NCBI RefSeq assembly: GCF_003012735.1 | Contig: NZ_PXYI01000006.1 | Coordinates: 186,001 to 250,000 of the forward strand | Length of the DNA: 64,000 nt | DNA from: Allosphingosinicella deserti | GTDB taxonomy: Bacteria; Pseudomonadota; Alphaproteobacteria; Sphingomonadales; Sphingomonadaceae | Direction of reading: 5' to 3' | In this document: in pieces, positions 7,641 to 16,729 of the stretch | Layout: each line of letters starts with the position of its first letter | Numbering within the stretch: position 1 is the stretch's first letter | Program-made: the position numbers and the translations under genes | Notes under the pieces: generated by a model | The model's input: the letters and a program-made list of their open reading frames with translations, nothing else | The model's database searches: none | Told to the model about the DNA's origin: nothing

Positions 7641-8123
7641 ATGAGACGGGGGCGCGACTTGGTTGCTATCGCGGGCGCGGCATTGCTGGGTGCTGTGGTG
7701 GTGAGCGCTACGGCCGCCGGGCAGTCGGTGGAGAAGGCCGACCCGCCCGGCGTCGCCAAACCTCTGGGAGGCTACAGCCACGTTGCGAGCGTTCCGCCGG
7801 GCGCGCGCATGCTCTATGTCGCAGGCCAGATCGGCAACCGCCCGGACGGCACGCTCCCGGACAGTGTCGAGGACCAGATCGTGCAGGCCTATGAGAATGT
7901 CCGGATCATCCTTGCGTCGCAGGGCGCGCGGCCCGATCATATCGTCAAGGTCACGGTTTATGCCGTGGCGCGGCCGACCGACATGGCCCGGTTGCGGGCC
8001 CATCGCGCGATGATGTTCAAGGGCATGGCGCCACCGCCCAGCACCTGGGTCTATGTCAGCGGGCTCGCCCGGCCCGAACATCTCGTCGAGGTCGAGGCGA
8101 TCGCCGCGGTGCCGGTGCGGTAG
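7641..8123 (+). CDS. Exported RidA/YjgF-family protein
   Basis: 160-residue RidA-family protein with an N-terminal signal sequence (residues 1-28, Arg-Arg-Gly-Arg then a hydrophobic core ending SATAAG). The mature part shows the family core YSHVASVPPGARMLYVAGQ, SVEDQIVQAYENVRIIL and LVEVEAIAAVPV. Cytosolic RidA deaminates reactive enamine/imine intermediates; a periplasmic member implies another role. The usual catalytic Arg near the C-terminal loop is not obvious. The ATG at 7641 is preceded by GGGGGAAG. Export is inferred from hydrophobicity. Confidence 0.75.
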   Translation: MRRGRDLVAIAGAALLGAVVVSATAAGQSVEKADPPGVAKPLGGYSHVASVPPGARMLYVAGQIGNRPDGTLPDSVEDQIVQAYENVRIILASQGARPDHIVKVTVYAVARPTDMARLRAHRAMMFKGMAPPPSTWVYVSGLARPEHLVEVEAIAAVPVR

Positions 8124-8146
8124 GTTCCTCGATCATATGCGCAGTG

Positions 8147-8539
8147 TCATTGCGGGCGCTGCGGCAGGCCGTCCGCGATGTCGTAGTAATCGCCCTTGTC
8201 CGCGGCGAAGATGTGCATCTCGATATGGGTCCGGGTCGGCGTGTCGAATGCCCCCATCGCGACCGCGATCACGTCCTTGGCGATCGGCTTCCAGAACAGG
8301 CTGGCGCCGCAGGTGGCGCAGAAGCCCCGCTTCACGCCTTCGGACGATTGGAACCAGGTGACGTTCTCGGAGCCCTCGAGCCCTAGGTCGGCTTCCTTGA
8401 GGTCGGTCGAGGCCCAGTAATGACCGGATGTCTTGCGGCACTGGCTGCAATGGCAAGCGTCGGGCGCCTTCAACTGCCCCTCGATCTCGAACCTCACGGC
8501 CCCGCAAAGGCATGATCCCCTGTGTATCGCGTCGCGCAT
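8147..8539 (-). CDS. GFA family (Mss4-like zinc-binding) protein
   Basis: 130-residue protein of the glutathione-dependent formaldehyde-activating (GFA) family. Zinc ligands are visible as Cys10 and Cys12 (SCLCGAV), Cys29, Cys31 and Cys34 (CHCSQCRK) and Cys74/Cys77 (CATCGASLFW), the full family set. Despite the name, most members have no proven role in formaldehyde metabolism. The start at 8539 places the first cysteine motif ten residues in, as usual. Convergent with the RidA gene. Confidence 0.85.
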   Translation of the reverse strand: MRDAIHRGSCLCGAVRFEIEGQLKAPDACHCSQCRKTSGHYWASTDLKEADLGLEGSENVTWFQSSEGVKRGFCATCGASLFWKPIAKDVIAVAMGAFDTPTRTHIEMHIFAADKGDYYDIADGLPQRPQ

Positions 8540-8697
8540 CTTAGTCCTGACTCTAGGTCGTAACGTTCCCGCCGCGGATCTTCCACGCCGCGCGCTCAGC
8601 CGCAACCCCTTCGCCCTCCTGCGCTCCTCCGCCCTCCTGCGCCGACGCGACTACGCAGAACGCCGATGAAGGGCGTTAACGGGCTCCTGATCCTTCA

Positions 8698-11334
8698 GTG
8701 ACACAGGTCGGATGGGAGGTTTCGGAGGTGGTGACGCTGCAACGCGAATTCGATCGGCAAAGAGTTGGGAGGACGATCCGCCGTGGCGGCATGGGCCGTC
8801 TGCGCACGCGCATGCGTGTCACCGCGCGCCACGCGGCGAGGTTCGGCATCGAGATCGTTCTCCTCGGTCTCATGGTCGCCACCGTCTGCCTGGTGATCTG
8901 GCAGGATTCCCTGCTTCGGCGCACGCTGGTGATCGACCCGGTCAATACGCGCGGCTTCGTCGGCCATGTCTACGGCGACAAGGATCTCGACGGAAATTCG
9001 GAGGGACAGCTCGATCCTGCAAGGCCGCTGGCCTGGTCGTGCATCCTGCGGACCGCCTATGAATATCCCTTCTGCGGGTTCGAAATCCTGTTCGATCCCG
9101 ACAGATTTGCGCGTGGGTATGATTTCTCGCACGGCGGCACGATCACCATCGACCTCAACTACCAGGGGCCCGGGGATCGGCTGCGTATTCACCTCAAGAA
9201 TCACGATCCGCGCTACAGCCTCCCGGGTAAGAACGAGAGCAACAAGTTCAACCGGGTCGAATTCCCGGTCCGTCAGGGATTCCAGCGGATCGAGTTGCCG
9301 CTCGACCAGTTCGCCGTTGCCGATTGGTGGGTGAACGGCAATCGCATCACGCCCGAGCTTGCCAGTCCGCAGTTCGACAATGTCGTGTCCGTCGATCTGC
9401 AGACGGGAAGTGCCCCCGGTGCGGGTCCGCATCGCTTCCGCGTCGATCGGATCACGTTGGAGGGCGCGCTGATCTCACCGGCGCACTTCCATCTCATTCT
9501 GCTCGTCGGCTGGCTGCTGCTGATCACTGCCGTCTCGGCGCGGCGCATCGCGCGCCTGAAGAGCGATCTCGCCTACCAGCGGCAGCTCGAGCACGAAGCG
9601 GTGCGCAGGGCGGCCGAAGCGGTGGCCGCGGTGGCCGAGCGCGAGGCCGCCCAGTGCCTCGCCGAGGAGAGTCGACTGCGGGCGGAGCGCGGCGCCGCCC
9701 GCGTCCAGCGCGTGCTCGAAAATACCAGCGACTGCGTGTTCTCTGTGGACAGCGATTGGTGCTTCACGTTCCTCAACGACAAGGCGCGCGAGCAGCTTGG
9801 CGCCAGTGCCGAGATCGGGACCTCGTTGCTCGATCTCTTCTCGAGCGATCAGCGCCAGGCGTTCAGCCATTGCTTCCTCCAGGCGCTGGCGCATCGCCGC
9901 CCGGCATCGCGCGAAATCCACTTTCCGCCGCGCAATGCCTGGTACGAAATGTGCGTGGTTCCCGAAGACGATGGACTTACCGTGTTCTTCCGGGAGATCA
10001 CGGCGCGCAAGGCGACTGAGGAGCAGGCGCGCTGGCTGGCCACGCACGACAGCCTGACCGGGCTTCCGAACCGGCGTCTGTTCCAGGACCGTGTCGATGC
10101 GCTCGCCGGCGAGGGGAAGTCCGCGTTCGCCTTGCTGATGATCGACATGGACGATTTCAAGCAGGTCAATGACACGTTGGGCCATGACGCCGGCGACGCG
10201 CTGCTCTGCGAATTCGCCGAGCGGCTGCGGAGCGCGGTGCGTCCCGGGGATCTCGTGGCCCGGCTCGGCGGTGACGAATTCGCGATCATCCTCACCGGCG
10301 TCGCGAGCGGGTCGGCGGTCGAGCAGGCTTCCGCACGGTTGTTCGAGCGCCTGCGAGCACCGCATGTGCATGCGGGCGCCGTCCTGGATTTGAAGGCGAG
10401 CATCGGCGCAAGCCTGTTCCCGACCGATGGACGCAGCCGCGCGGAACTGCTGAAACATGCCGACATCGCCGTGTACGCGGCCAAGGCCGACGGCCGCGGC
10501 AATCTGAAGCTGTTCGAGCCGGAAATGCGATCCGCCATGCAGAGCCGGATGTCGATGGTCTCGCTCGCCCGAGACGCGCTCGCCGCCGATCGGATCGAGC
10601 CCTGGTATCAGCCCAAGGTCGATCTCAAGACCGGCCGGGTGATCGGCTTCGAGGCCTTGCTGCGCTGGCGCGATGCCGGCGGGCGCGTCCACGGCCCCGA
10701 CACGATCGTGGCCGCCTTCGATGACCCCGCCGTTGCCGGCGCGATCAGCGAGAGGATCATCGACAGCGTCGTCACCGACATCTGCCGCTTCCGCGCGGCC
10801 GACCTGCCCTTCGGCCACGTCGCGATCAACGCGTCGGCGGCCGAGTTCCGCTGCGGCCGGTTCGCCGATCGCCTGCTCGGCCGGCTTGCCGCCGCGGCGA
10901 TCGCGCCCGAACTCGTGCAGATCGAAGTGACCGAGACCGTGTTCCTCGGCCGCGGCGCAAATGCAGTCGAACAGACGCTGGCGCGGCTGAGCCAAGCGGG
11001 GGTGCGGATCGCGCTCGACGATTTCGGGACCGGCTACGCCTCGCTGTCGCATCTCAAGCAATTCCCGGTCGACATCCTCAAGATCGACCGTTCCTTCGTA
11101 CGCGACGTCGCCACCAGCGAAAATGCGGCGGCGATCGTCTCGGCGGTGGTCAATCTGGGCAGGAGCCTGGACATGGACGTCGTGGCCGAAGGCATCGAGA
11201 CGGTGGAGCAAGGGAGCTGGCTGATGGCGATGGGGTGCGCGCTGGGGCAGGGCTTCCTCTACTCCCGTGCCGTTCCGGCCGACGCCGTCCGCGCACTGCT
11301 GCTGGCCCTCCCGGCGCGGCAGCAAGCGGCCTGA
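8698..11334 (+). CDS. Membrane-anchored GGDEF-EAL cyclic-di-GMP protein with extracytoplasmic beta domain and PAS
   Basis: Up to 878 residues. Order: membrane helix (about 48-70); extracytoplasmic domain (about 75-255) with CBM11/CIA30-like strands such as GFQRIELPLDQFAVADWW; second helix (264-282); Ala/Glu-rich coiled coil (290-335); PAS (about 338-440); GGDEF near residue 520; EAL near 650. The cyclase motif GGDEF is intact and RPGD five residues earlier is a complete inhibitory I-site. The EAL half keeps EALLRW, the Asn of AINAS, DDFGTG, the Lys of LKIDRSF, VAEGIET and Gln, so both activities look possible. The GTG at 8698 is the earliest start; 8728, 8731 and ATG 8791 are alternatives. 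Confidence 0.88.
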   Translation: MTQVGWEVSEVVTLQREFDRQRVGRTIRRGGMGRLRTRMRVTARHAARFGIEIVLLGLMVATVCLVIWQDSLLRRTLVIDPVNTRGFVGHVYGDKDLDGNSEGQLDPARPLAWSCILRTAYEYPFCGFEILFDPDRFARGYDFSHGGTITIDLNYQGPGDRLRIHLKNHDPRYSLPGKNESNKFNRVEFPVRQGFQRIELPLDQFAVADWWVNGNRITPELASPQFDNVVSVDLQTGSAPGAGPHRFRVDRITLEGALISPAHFHLILLVGWLLLITAVSARRIARLKSDLAYQRQLEHEAVRRAAEAVAAVAEREAAQCLAEESRLRAERGAARVQRVLENTSDCVFSVDSDWCFTFLNDKAREQLGASAEIGTSLLDLFSSDQRQAFSHCFLQALAHRRPASREIHFPPRNAWYEMCVVPEDDGLTVFFREITARKATEEQARWLATHDSLTGLPNRRLFQDRVDALAGEGKSAFALLMIDMDDFKQVNDTLGHDAGDALLCEFAERLRSAVRPGDLVARLGGDEFAIILTGVASGSAVEQASARLFERLRAPHVHAGAVLDLKASIGASLFPTDGRSRAELLKHADIAVYAAKADGRGNLKLFEPEMRSAMQSRMSMVSLARDALAADRIEPWYQPKVDLKTGRVIGFEALLRWRDAGGRVHGPDTIVAAFDDPAVAGAISERIIDSVVTDICRFRAADLPFGHVAINASAAEFRCGRFADRLLGRLAAAAIAPELVQIEVTETVFLGRGANAVEQTLARLSQAGVRIALDDFGTGYASLSHLKQFPVDILKIDRSFVRDVATSENAAAIVSAVVNLGRSLDMDVVAEGIETVEQGSWLMAMGCALGQGFLYSRAVPADAVRALLLALPARQQAA

Positions 11335-11401
11335 TCGCACCGAGGACCGCCGCCGCAAGCGACGAACGCCGCCTCGGCAGCGATATGGCACAAAGCGGGT
11401 A

Positions 11402-11426
11402 GGAACGACCGCGCATCCGACCTGTT
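11402..11426 (+). promoter_or_regulatory. EcfG-type general stress response promoter
   Basis: GGAAC at 11402-11406, a 17-base spacer, then GTT at 11424-11426, matching the alphaproteobacterial EcfG consensus (GGAAC, 16-17 bases, CGTT/GTT). It lies about 60 bp upstream of a general-stress-type gene, which supports the assignment. No second copy with correct spacing was found before another gene. Confidence 0.6.
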
Positions 11427-11444
11427 CTTTCGTGGACGATCTCC

Positions 11445-11463
11445 GGCGCCGCCGAGCGGCGCC
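11445..11463 (+). other. 5'-leader hairpin before the stress operon
   Basis: Perfect 8-bp stem GGCGCCGC/GCGGCGCC with a CGA loop between the EcfG-like promoter and the ribosome site at about 11472-11478. Its place in the leader argues against a simple terminator; it could stabilise the mRNA. Function unknown. Confidence 0.35.
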
Positions 11464-11486
11464 TTCGTGCAGGAAAGGAATGCCGC

Positions 11487-12101
11487 ATGGCAGAAGATAG
11501 CAAGGCCGACGTGTGGGCGATCATCGCCGATCAGCGCATCGCGATGCTGACCGTCGAGGAAGACGGCAAGCTCACCAGCCGTCCGATGGGCAGCATTGCC
11601 CGTCCCGAGGAGAACCGCATCTATTTCGTTACCCGCCTGGATTCCAAGGTCGGCGAGATCGGTGGCTCGGCCCCGGTAAATCTCGGCTATTCCGACACCC
11701 ACAAGAACACCTATCTGTCCATTTCGGGCACCGCCCGGACCAGCCAGGACCGCGAGAAATTGCGCGAGCTCTGGTCGATGTGGGTCGAGGCCTGGCTGCC
11801 GCAGGGGCCCAACGGCGAGGATGTCGCGCTGATCACGATCGAGCCTGAAGATGCCAAGCTGTGGGATTCGACGAGCAGCAACCTCATCTACACCGGCAAG
11901 GTGCTGAAAGCAGTCGCCACCCAGACGCCGCCCGACGGCGGACGTGTCGAGGAAGTCGACATGGGCGGCGCTGGACAGAGCGGCGGCTTCATCGGCAGCG
12001 GCGCTCGGCCCGACGCGCAAACCGCGCGCGATTACGACAAGGCGATGCGTCAGGGCAGCGACGAGCTCGAGGCGCCGAGCATGGGTGGCCCGACCGCCTG
12101 A
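11487..12101 (+). CDS. General-stress pyridoxamine-phosphate-oxidase-like protein
   Basis: 204-residue protein of the PNPOx-like split-barrel group annotated as general stress proteins. The N-terminal barrel (residues 1-150) includes RIAMLTVEEDGKLTSRPM, IYFVTRLDSKVGEI and the late motif EPEDAKLWDSTSSN characteristic of this group, which may bind FMN or a related flavin. A flexible Gly/Asp-rich tail follows (about 150-204). A purine-rich site (GGAAAGGAATG) precedes the ATG. Expression under EcfG is suggested by the upstream promoter; the next gene follows after 11 bp and is probably in the same operon. Confidence 0.83.
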   Translation: MAEDSKADVWAIIADQRIAMLTVEEDGKLTSRPMGSIARPEENRIYFVTRLDSKVGEIGGSAPVNLGYSDTHKNTYLSISGTARTSQDREKLRELWSMWVEAWLPQGPNGEDVALITIEPEDAKLWDSTSSNLIYTGKVLKAVATQTPPDGGRVEEVDMGGAGQSGGFIGSGARPDAQTARDYDKAMRQGSDELEAPSMGGPTA

Positions 12102-12112
12102 GGAGAAACAGG

Positions 12113-13540
12113 ATGGCGCCGCGCCTCAAGTCCGTCCGCGATCAGACCATCGTCATTACCGGTGGGTCGAGCGGCAACGGTCTGGCGACCGCCCGCGCGG
12201 CGGTCGCGCGGGGCGCGGCGGTCGTGATTGCAGCGCGGAACCGCGAGGCGCTGGAGACGATCCGGGACGATCTCGGTGCGGGCGGCGGCCGGGTTGCGAT
12301 CTGTGCCGCCGACGTGGCGATCGAGGCGGAAGTCGAGCGGATCGCCGCCACTGCGATCGAGGTGTTCGGCGGCTTCGATTCCTGGGTGAATTGCGCGGCC
12401 GCAGCGACCTACGGCTCCGTCGAGCAAGTTCCGATCGACGATCAGCGCCGAGTCTTCGAGGTCAATTATTTCGGGTTGCTCAAGGGCTCGCTCGTCGCGC
12501 TCGCCCACTTCCGTGAACGCGGTGGCGGGGCGATCATCAACGTCGGATCGGTGCTGTCCGATCGGGCGATGATCTTCCAGGGTCCCTACTCGGCATCCAA
12601 ACATGCGGTGCAGGCGGTGACCGACGCTTTGCGCATGGAACTGGAGCGGGAAGGCGCACCGGTATCGGTGACGTTGATCAAGCCGGGATCGATCGCGACG
12701 CCCTATCCCGAACATGCCCGCAGCTACATGGATGCGCCTCCGCGTCTGCCGCCGATGCTCTACGATCCGGCGCTGGTCGCCGATGCGATCCTTCATGCCT
12801 GCGAGGTGCCGCGCCGCCAGCTCTATGTCGGCGGGAGCGGCTATCTGATTTCGCTGATGGGCCGCGCCGCACCGCGCATGACCGACTTTGCGATGGAGGC
12901 GCTTGGCGTCTCCGCCCAGCAGAAGCCCGGCGATCCCGGCGACCCCGCCAAGCGGGACAATCTCTACGAGCCGCGGGCGGACGGAGAGGTCCATGGCGCG
13001 CAGGACGTCCATGTCCGCCGCACCAGCCTATTTCTCGAAGCGCAGAAGAGCCCGTTCCGGCTGCCCTTCGCGGCGGCGGCGGCGGGGATCGAGCTGATCG
13101 GAGCCGTCGCCGAGCGCATGTCGGCGCGGCGAAGCGGCCACGCCGCCGACACGACCATCCAGGAGACGAGAATGACCCGCTTTGCCGATCGCTTCATCGA
13201 CGCGTTGCGCCACCTCGAGGAGGGCGGCGAGACCGGGACGATCGTCGGCCTGTTCGCCGACGGTGCCGAAATCTCCAATCCGCTGGTCAAACACGAGGCG
13301 GGCGGGCAGGACGCCGCCGAGCGCTTCTGGAGCAGCTATCGCGGTGCGTTCACACAAATCCGGTCCGAATTTCGAAAGGTCGTCGACGTCGACGGCAGCG
13401 CCTTCCTCGAATGGGTGAGCAGCGGTACCTCCGCCAAGGGCGTCCCGTTCCGCTATGGCGGCGTCAGCGTGATCGAACATGACGGCGAACGGATCAGCAG
13501 CTTCCGAACCTATTTCGATACGGCGCAGGTCGGCGGCTGA
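12113..13540 (+). CDS. Short-chain dehydrogenase fused to an NTF2/SnoaL-like domain
   Basis: 475 residues. The SDR part (about 1-250) has the cofactor loop TGGSSGNG (residues 16-23), NVGSVLS and the catalytic YSASK. It is followed by a Pro/Arg-rich linker with the segment FRLPFAAAAAGIELI (about 310-350). Residues 354-475 form an NTF2-like domain (MTRFADRFIDALRHLEEGG to SSFRTYFDTAQ). An ATG at 13172 with AGGAG seven bases ahead marks the domain boundary, so the second domain may also be made alone. Start chosen by AGGAGAAACAGG. It probably reduces or oxidises a carbonyl/alcohol substrate, unknown. In the stress operon. Confidence 0.82.
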   Translation: MAPRLKSVRDQTIVITGGSSGNGLATARAAVARGAAVVIAARNREALETIRDDLGAGGGRVAICAADVAIEAEVERIAATAIEVFGGFDSWVNCAAAATYGSVEQVPIDDQRRVFEVNYFGLLKGSLVALAHFRERGGGAIINVGSVLSDRAMIFQGPYSASKHAVQAVTDALRMELEREGAPVSVTLIKPGSIATPYPEHARSYMDAPPRLPPMLYDPALVADAILHACEVPRRQLYVGGSGYLISLMGRAAPRMTDFAMEALGVSAQQKPGDPGDPAKRDNLYEPRADGEVHGAQDVHVRRTSLFLEAQKSPFRLPFAAAAAGIELIGAVAERMSARRSGHAADTTIQETRMTRFADRFIDALRHLEEGGETGTIVGLFADGAEISNPLVKHEAGGQDAAERFWSSYRGAFTQIRSEFRKVVDVDGSAFLEWVSSGTSAKGVPFRYGGVSVIEHDGERISSFRTYFDTAQVGG

Positions 13541-13548
13541 GCCATTAA

Positions 13549-13581
13549 GGCGCCCCCGTGTCGCCAAGAAACGGGGGCGCC
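13549..13581. terminator. Strong bidirectional terminator hairpin
   Basis: Perfect 11-bp stem GGCGCCCCCGT (13549-13559) and ACGGGGGCGCC (13571-13581) with an 11-base loop, placed between the stop of the SDR/NTF2 gene and the convergent RND permease gene. Likely ends transcription from both sides. Confidence 0.7.
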
Positions 13582-13651
13582 ACGCGCCAGGCACGTGACA
13601 CCATGATGGTGCGTGCCGTCGAGTGCGGCAATCTGGCCGAAAGGCCGTGTC

Positions 13652-16600
13652 TTACGCGCTCCTGGCTTCCGGTTCGGTGATGAACCGCCGCAGCTTGGGG
13701 GCGATCCGCTGCTCGAGGCGGTCGATTACCTCGTAAACCACGGGCACCAGCACCAGCGACAATGCGGTCGAGCTGATCAGTCCGCCGATCACCGCCACTG
13801 CCATCGGTTGACGGAAGGCAGAGCCTTCGCCGAGGCCGATCGCGGTCGGCAGCATCCCGGCGGCCATCGCGAAGGTGGTCATGATGATCGGGCGGGCACG
13901 CTCGTGGCAGGCATGGACGATCGCATCGCGGCGGCTGGCGCCCTCACGCTCGCGCTCAATCGCGAACTCGACCAGCAGGATCGAGTTCTTGGCGGCGAGA
14001 CCCATCAGCATCAGGATGCCGATCAGCACCGGCAGGGTGAGGTCGAGCCCGACCAGCAGCAGGGCCAGGAAGGCGCCGCCGATCGACAGCGGCAGGGCCG
14101 AGAGGATGATCAGCGGCTTGAGGAAGCTGCGGAACAGCAGGATCATGACCGCAAGGATCATGAACACGCCGGCCGCCATTGCCGCGCCAAAGCCGAGGAA
14201 CAGTTCCTGCATCTGCTCGACGTCTCCCGTCGGCGTGATGCTCACGCCCGGCGGGAGATTCTGGAGTACCGGCAATTTGTCGACGGCGTCGGTCGCCTGG
14301 CCGAGCGTGATGCCGAGTGGAATGTCGGCCTGAACGGCGGCACGGCGCTCGCGGTTGAAGCGGTCGATCCGGCCGAGGCCTGGCTGAAAGCCGATGTCCG
14401 CGACCGCGCCGAGCGTCGTCGTCCCGCCGGATGCGGTCGGCACCTGCATCGCCTCGATCGTGCCGAGCTGCTGCCGTGCCTCGAGCGGGATCCGGACGCG
14501 GATCGGCAAGCGGCGCTCGCCCTCGGTGAACATCGCGACGTTGGCATCCATCTCGCCGATCGTCGCCACCCGCGCGGCGGACGCGATGGTCTGAGCGCTG
14601 ACGCCGAGCCGCGCCGCTTCCGCAAGCCGCGGACGAATGACGAGCTCGGGCCCTGGCGGCGGGGTCGCCGGACGAGGGTCGGCGACCTGGGGGATGCCGC
14701 GCATTTCCCGCTCCAGCTGCAGCAGCGTGCGTTCGAGCAGCGGCCCGTTCTCGCCGGAGAGGACGATCTCCAGATCGGGGCGTCCCCATTCGCCCTGGGT
14801 GACCACGCGCGCGTCCGGTATCCGGCGCAGCGACGGGCGGATCTGGGTCTGGAAGGCCTCGGTGGTCACGTCCGCATCCTCCTTGAGGATCACGGTGATC
14901 GTCGCCCGGCGCAGGTCGGCGCCGCTCGCCGCATTGGTGCTGGCACCGGTTTGCGAAAACACCCGGGCGACCGCCGGATTGGAGCGCATCAGCCGCGTGG
15001 TCGCCTCGACGATCCGCTCCATGTCGGCCTGGGTCGCCCCGGGCGCCGCCTGCGCCTCGAGGAAGATGTAGCCGGGATTGCTCGGCGGCATGAAGCCGGC
15101 CGGGATCAATCCCGCAAGCATGATCGAACCGGCGAAGAAGAGGCCGCCGAGCAGAACCGAGAACTTGTGATGGTTGAGCGCCCAGCCGAGGCTCCTGGCA
15201 TAGAAGGGCCGCATTGGGCGCTCCTCGTGCGCCTTGCGGCTCGGCTTCAGGAAGTAGGCGGCGAGCAGAGGTGTGAGCAGGCGCGCAACCAGCAGGGAGC
15301 AGAGCACGGCAGCCGCAACGGTGAGGCCGAATTCCTTGAAGAACTGGCCCACGGTTCCGCCGAGGAACGAGACCGGCGTGAACACGACGACGATCGCCAT
15401 CGTCGTCGCGATCACCGCCAGACCGATCGCGTCGGCACCTTCGAGCGCGGCCTGATAAGGACTCTGGCCGCGCTCGATCCGCTTTTCGATATTCTCGATC
15501 TCGACGATCGCATCGTCGACGAGGATCCCGATCACCAGAGTGAGCGAGAGCAGGGTTACGACGTTCAGGGTGAAGCCGCACAGCCACATCGCCACGAAAG
15601 TCGGCAGCAGGGACAGCGGCATCGCGAGCGCGGCGATCACCGTCGAACGCCATTCGCGCAGGAACAGGAAAACGATCAGCGCAGCCAGCACCATGCCTTC
15701 GACGAGGACGTGAACGGTCGCGGTGAAGCTCTCGCGAGTCTCGGTCACCGTCGAGACGATCAGATCGATGGTGACGCCCGGATGCGCCGCGCGCAGGCGA
15801 TCGAGTGCGGCGAGCACCTGGTCCTCGACGGCGACGTCGCTGGCCGCCGGGCTCTTCATTACCTGGAACGCGATCACCGGCCTGTCGTCGAGACGGGCGA
15901 AACCCTGTTCTTCCCCGGCGCCGGCGCCGATCGACGCGACGTCGCCGAGGAGGACGACCCGGCCGGCCACCGGAATCTCGACGCGCCGGATCTGGTCGAT
16001 CGATTCGGCGGCCCCGAGCACGCGGATATTCTGCTGCTGCCCGCCGACCCGCGCCTGTCCACCGCCGGTGTCGACGAGCGATACGCGAAGCGCCTCGTTA
16101 ATCTGGGCGGCGGTGGCTCCGTAGGCCGACATCCGACCGGGATCGAGGACGACATTGATCTCTCGATCGACACCGCCGACCCGGGCAACCTGTGCGACGC
16201 CGGGCCGCGCCATCAGCTCGCGCGCGATCGTGTCCTCGACGAACCAGCTGAGCTCGGTTTCGCTCATCCCCTTGGCCGAAACTGCATAAGTGAGGATCGG
16301 TGCGGCATCGATTTCGAGGCGTCGGACGATCGGCTCTTCGATCTCGCGCGGCAGCTCGCTGCGGATTTCGTCGATCGCACGCTGGACGTCATCGGTGGCG
16401 CGCTGGGGATCGTCGCCGACCTCGAACTCGATCGTGGTCAGCGATGTGCTCTGGGTGATCGTGGAGGTGACGTTGTCCACCCCGGAGACGCTGGTCACCG
16501 CGTCCTCGATCAGCCGGGTCACCTGGGTTTCCAGCTCCTGCGGCGCGGCGCCTTCCTGGATCACCGAGACCTGAACCACCGGGAAGGAGACGTCGGGGAA

Positions 16601-16729
16601 TTGCTTCACCGGCAGGAACAGATAGGCGGCAATTCCGGCGATGCTGAGACCCACGAACAGCACGATCACCGGGATCGGGTTCCGGATCGCCCAGGAAGAG
16701 ATTCCGGCGACGCCGTGATGCTCGGTCAT
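13652..16729 (-). CDS. RND multidrug efflux permease (HAE1-type inner-membrane pump)
   Basis: 1025-residue proton-driven RND transporter, the usual family length. The N-terminus runs SSWAIRNPIPVIVLFVGLS into helix 1. The two periplasmic porter halves follow helices 1 and 7. The proton-relay Asp pair is in GILVDDAIVEIENI (helix 4) and the helix-10 Lys in GLAAKNSILLVEFA. It exports drugs or other amphiphiles with the adaptor and outer-membrane partners upstream in the operon; its start overlaps the adaptor stop by 4 bases, indicating translational coupling. Third gene of a unit controlled by the TetR-type repressor at 19619. Substrates cannot be read from sequence. Confidence 0.92.
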   Translation of the reverse strand: MTEHHGVAGISSWAIRNPIPVIVLFVGLSIAGIAAYLFLPVKQFPDVSFPVVQVSVIQEGAAPQELETQVTRLIEDAVTSVSGVDNVTSTITQSTSLTTIEFEVGDDPQRATDDVQRAIDEIRSELPREIEEPIVRRLEIDAAPILTYAVSAKGMSETELSWFVEDTIARELMARPGVAQVARVGGVDREINVVLDPGRMSAYGATAAQINEALRVSLVDTGGGQARVGGQQQNIRVLGAAESIDQIRRVEIPVAGRVVLLGDVASIGAGAGEEQGFARLDDRPVIAFQVMKSPAASDVAVEDQVLAALDRLRAAHPGVTIDLIVSTVTETRESFTATVHVLVEGMVLAALIVFLFLREWRSTVIAALAMPLSLLPTFVAMWLCGFTLNVVTLLSLTLVIGILVDDAIVEIENIEKRIERGQSPYQAALEGADAIGLAVIATTMAIVVVFTPVSFLGGTVGQFFKEFGLTVAAAVLCSLLVARLLTPLLAAYFLKPSRKAHEERPMRPFYARSLGWALNHHKFSVLLGGLFFAGSIMLAGLIPAGFMPPSNPGYIFLEAQAAPGATQADMERIVEATTRLMRSNPAVARVFSQTGASTNAASGADLRRATITVILKEDADVTTEAFQTQIRPSLRRIPDARVVTQGEWGRPDLEIVLSGENGPLLERTLLQLEREMRGIPQVADPRPATPPPGPELVIRPRLAEAARLGVSAQTIASAARVATIGEMDANVAMFTEGERRLPIRVRIPLEARQQLGTIEAMQVPTASGGTTTLGAVADIGFQPGLGRIDRFNRERRAAVQADIPLGITLGQATDAVDKLPVLQNLPPGVSITPTGDVEQMQELFLGFGAAMAAGVFMILAVMILLFRSFLKPLIILSALPLSIGGAFLALLLVGLDLTLPVLIGILMLMGLAAKNSILLVEFAIEREREGASRRDAIVHACHERARPIIMTTFAMAAGMLPTAIGLGEGSAFRQPMAVAVIGGLISSTALSLVLVPVVYEVIDRLEQRIAPKLRRFITEPEARSA

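Noticed and set aside
9475-11391. A 638-codon open frame opposite the GGDEF-EAL gene
   Set aside because: No motifs and highly biased composition; the plus-strand frame carries full GGDEF and EAL signatures.
11445-11463. Terminator of the GGDEF-EAL gene
   Set aside because: It lies after the EcfG-like promoter and directly before the next gene's ribosome site, with no U-tract; a leader hairpin is more likely.
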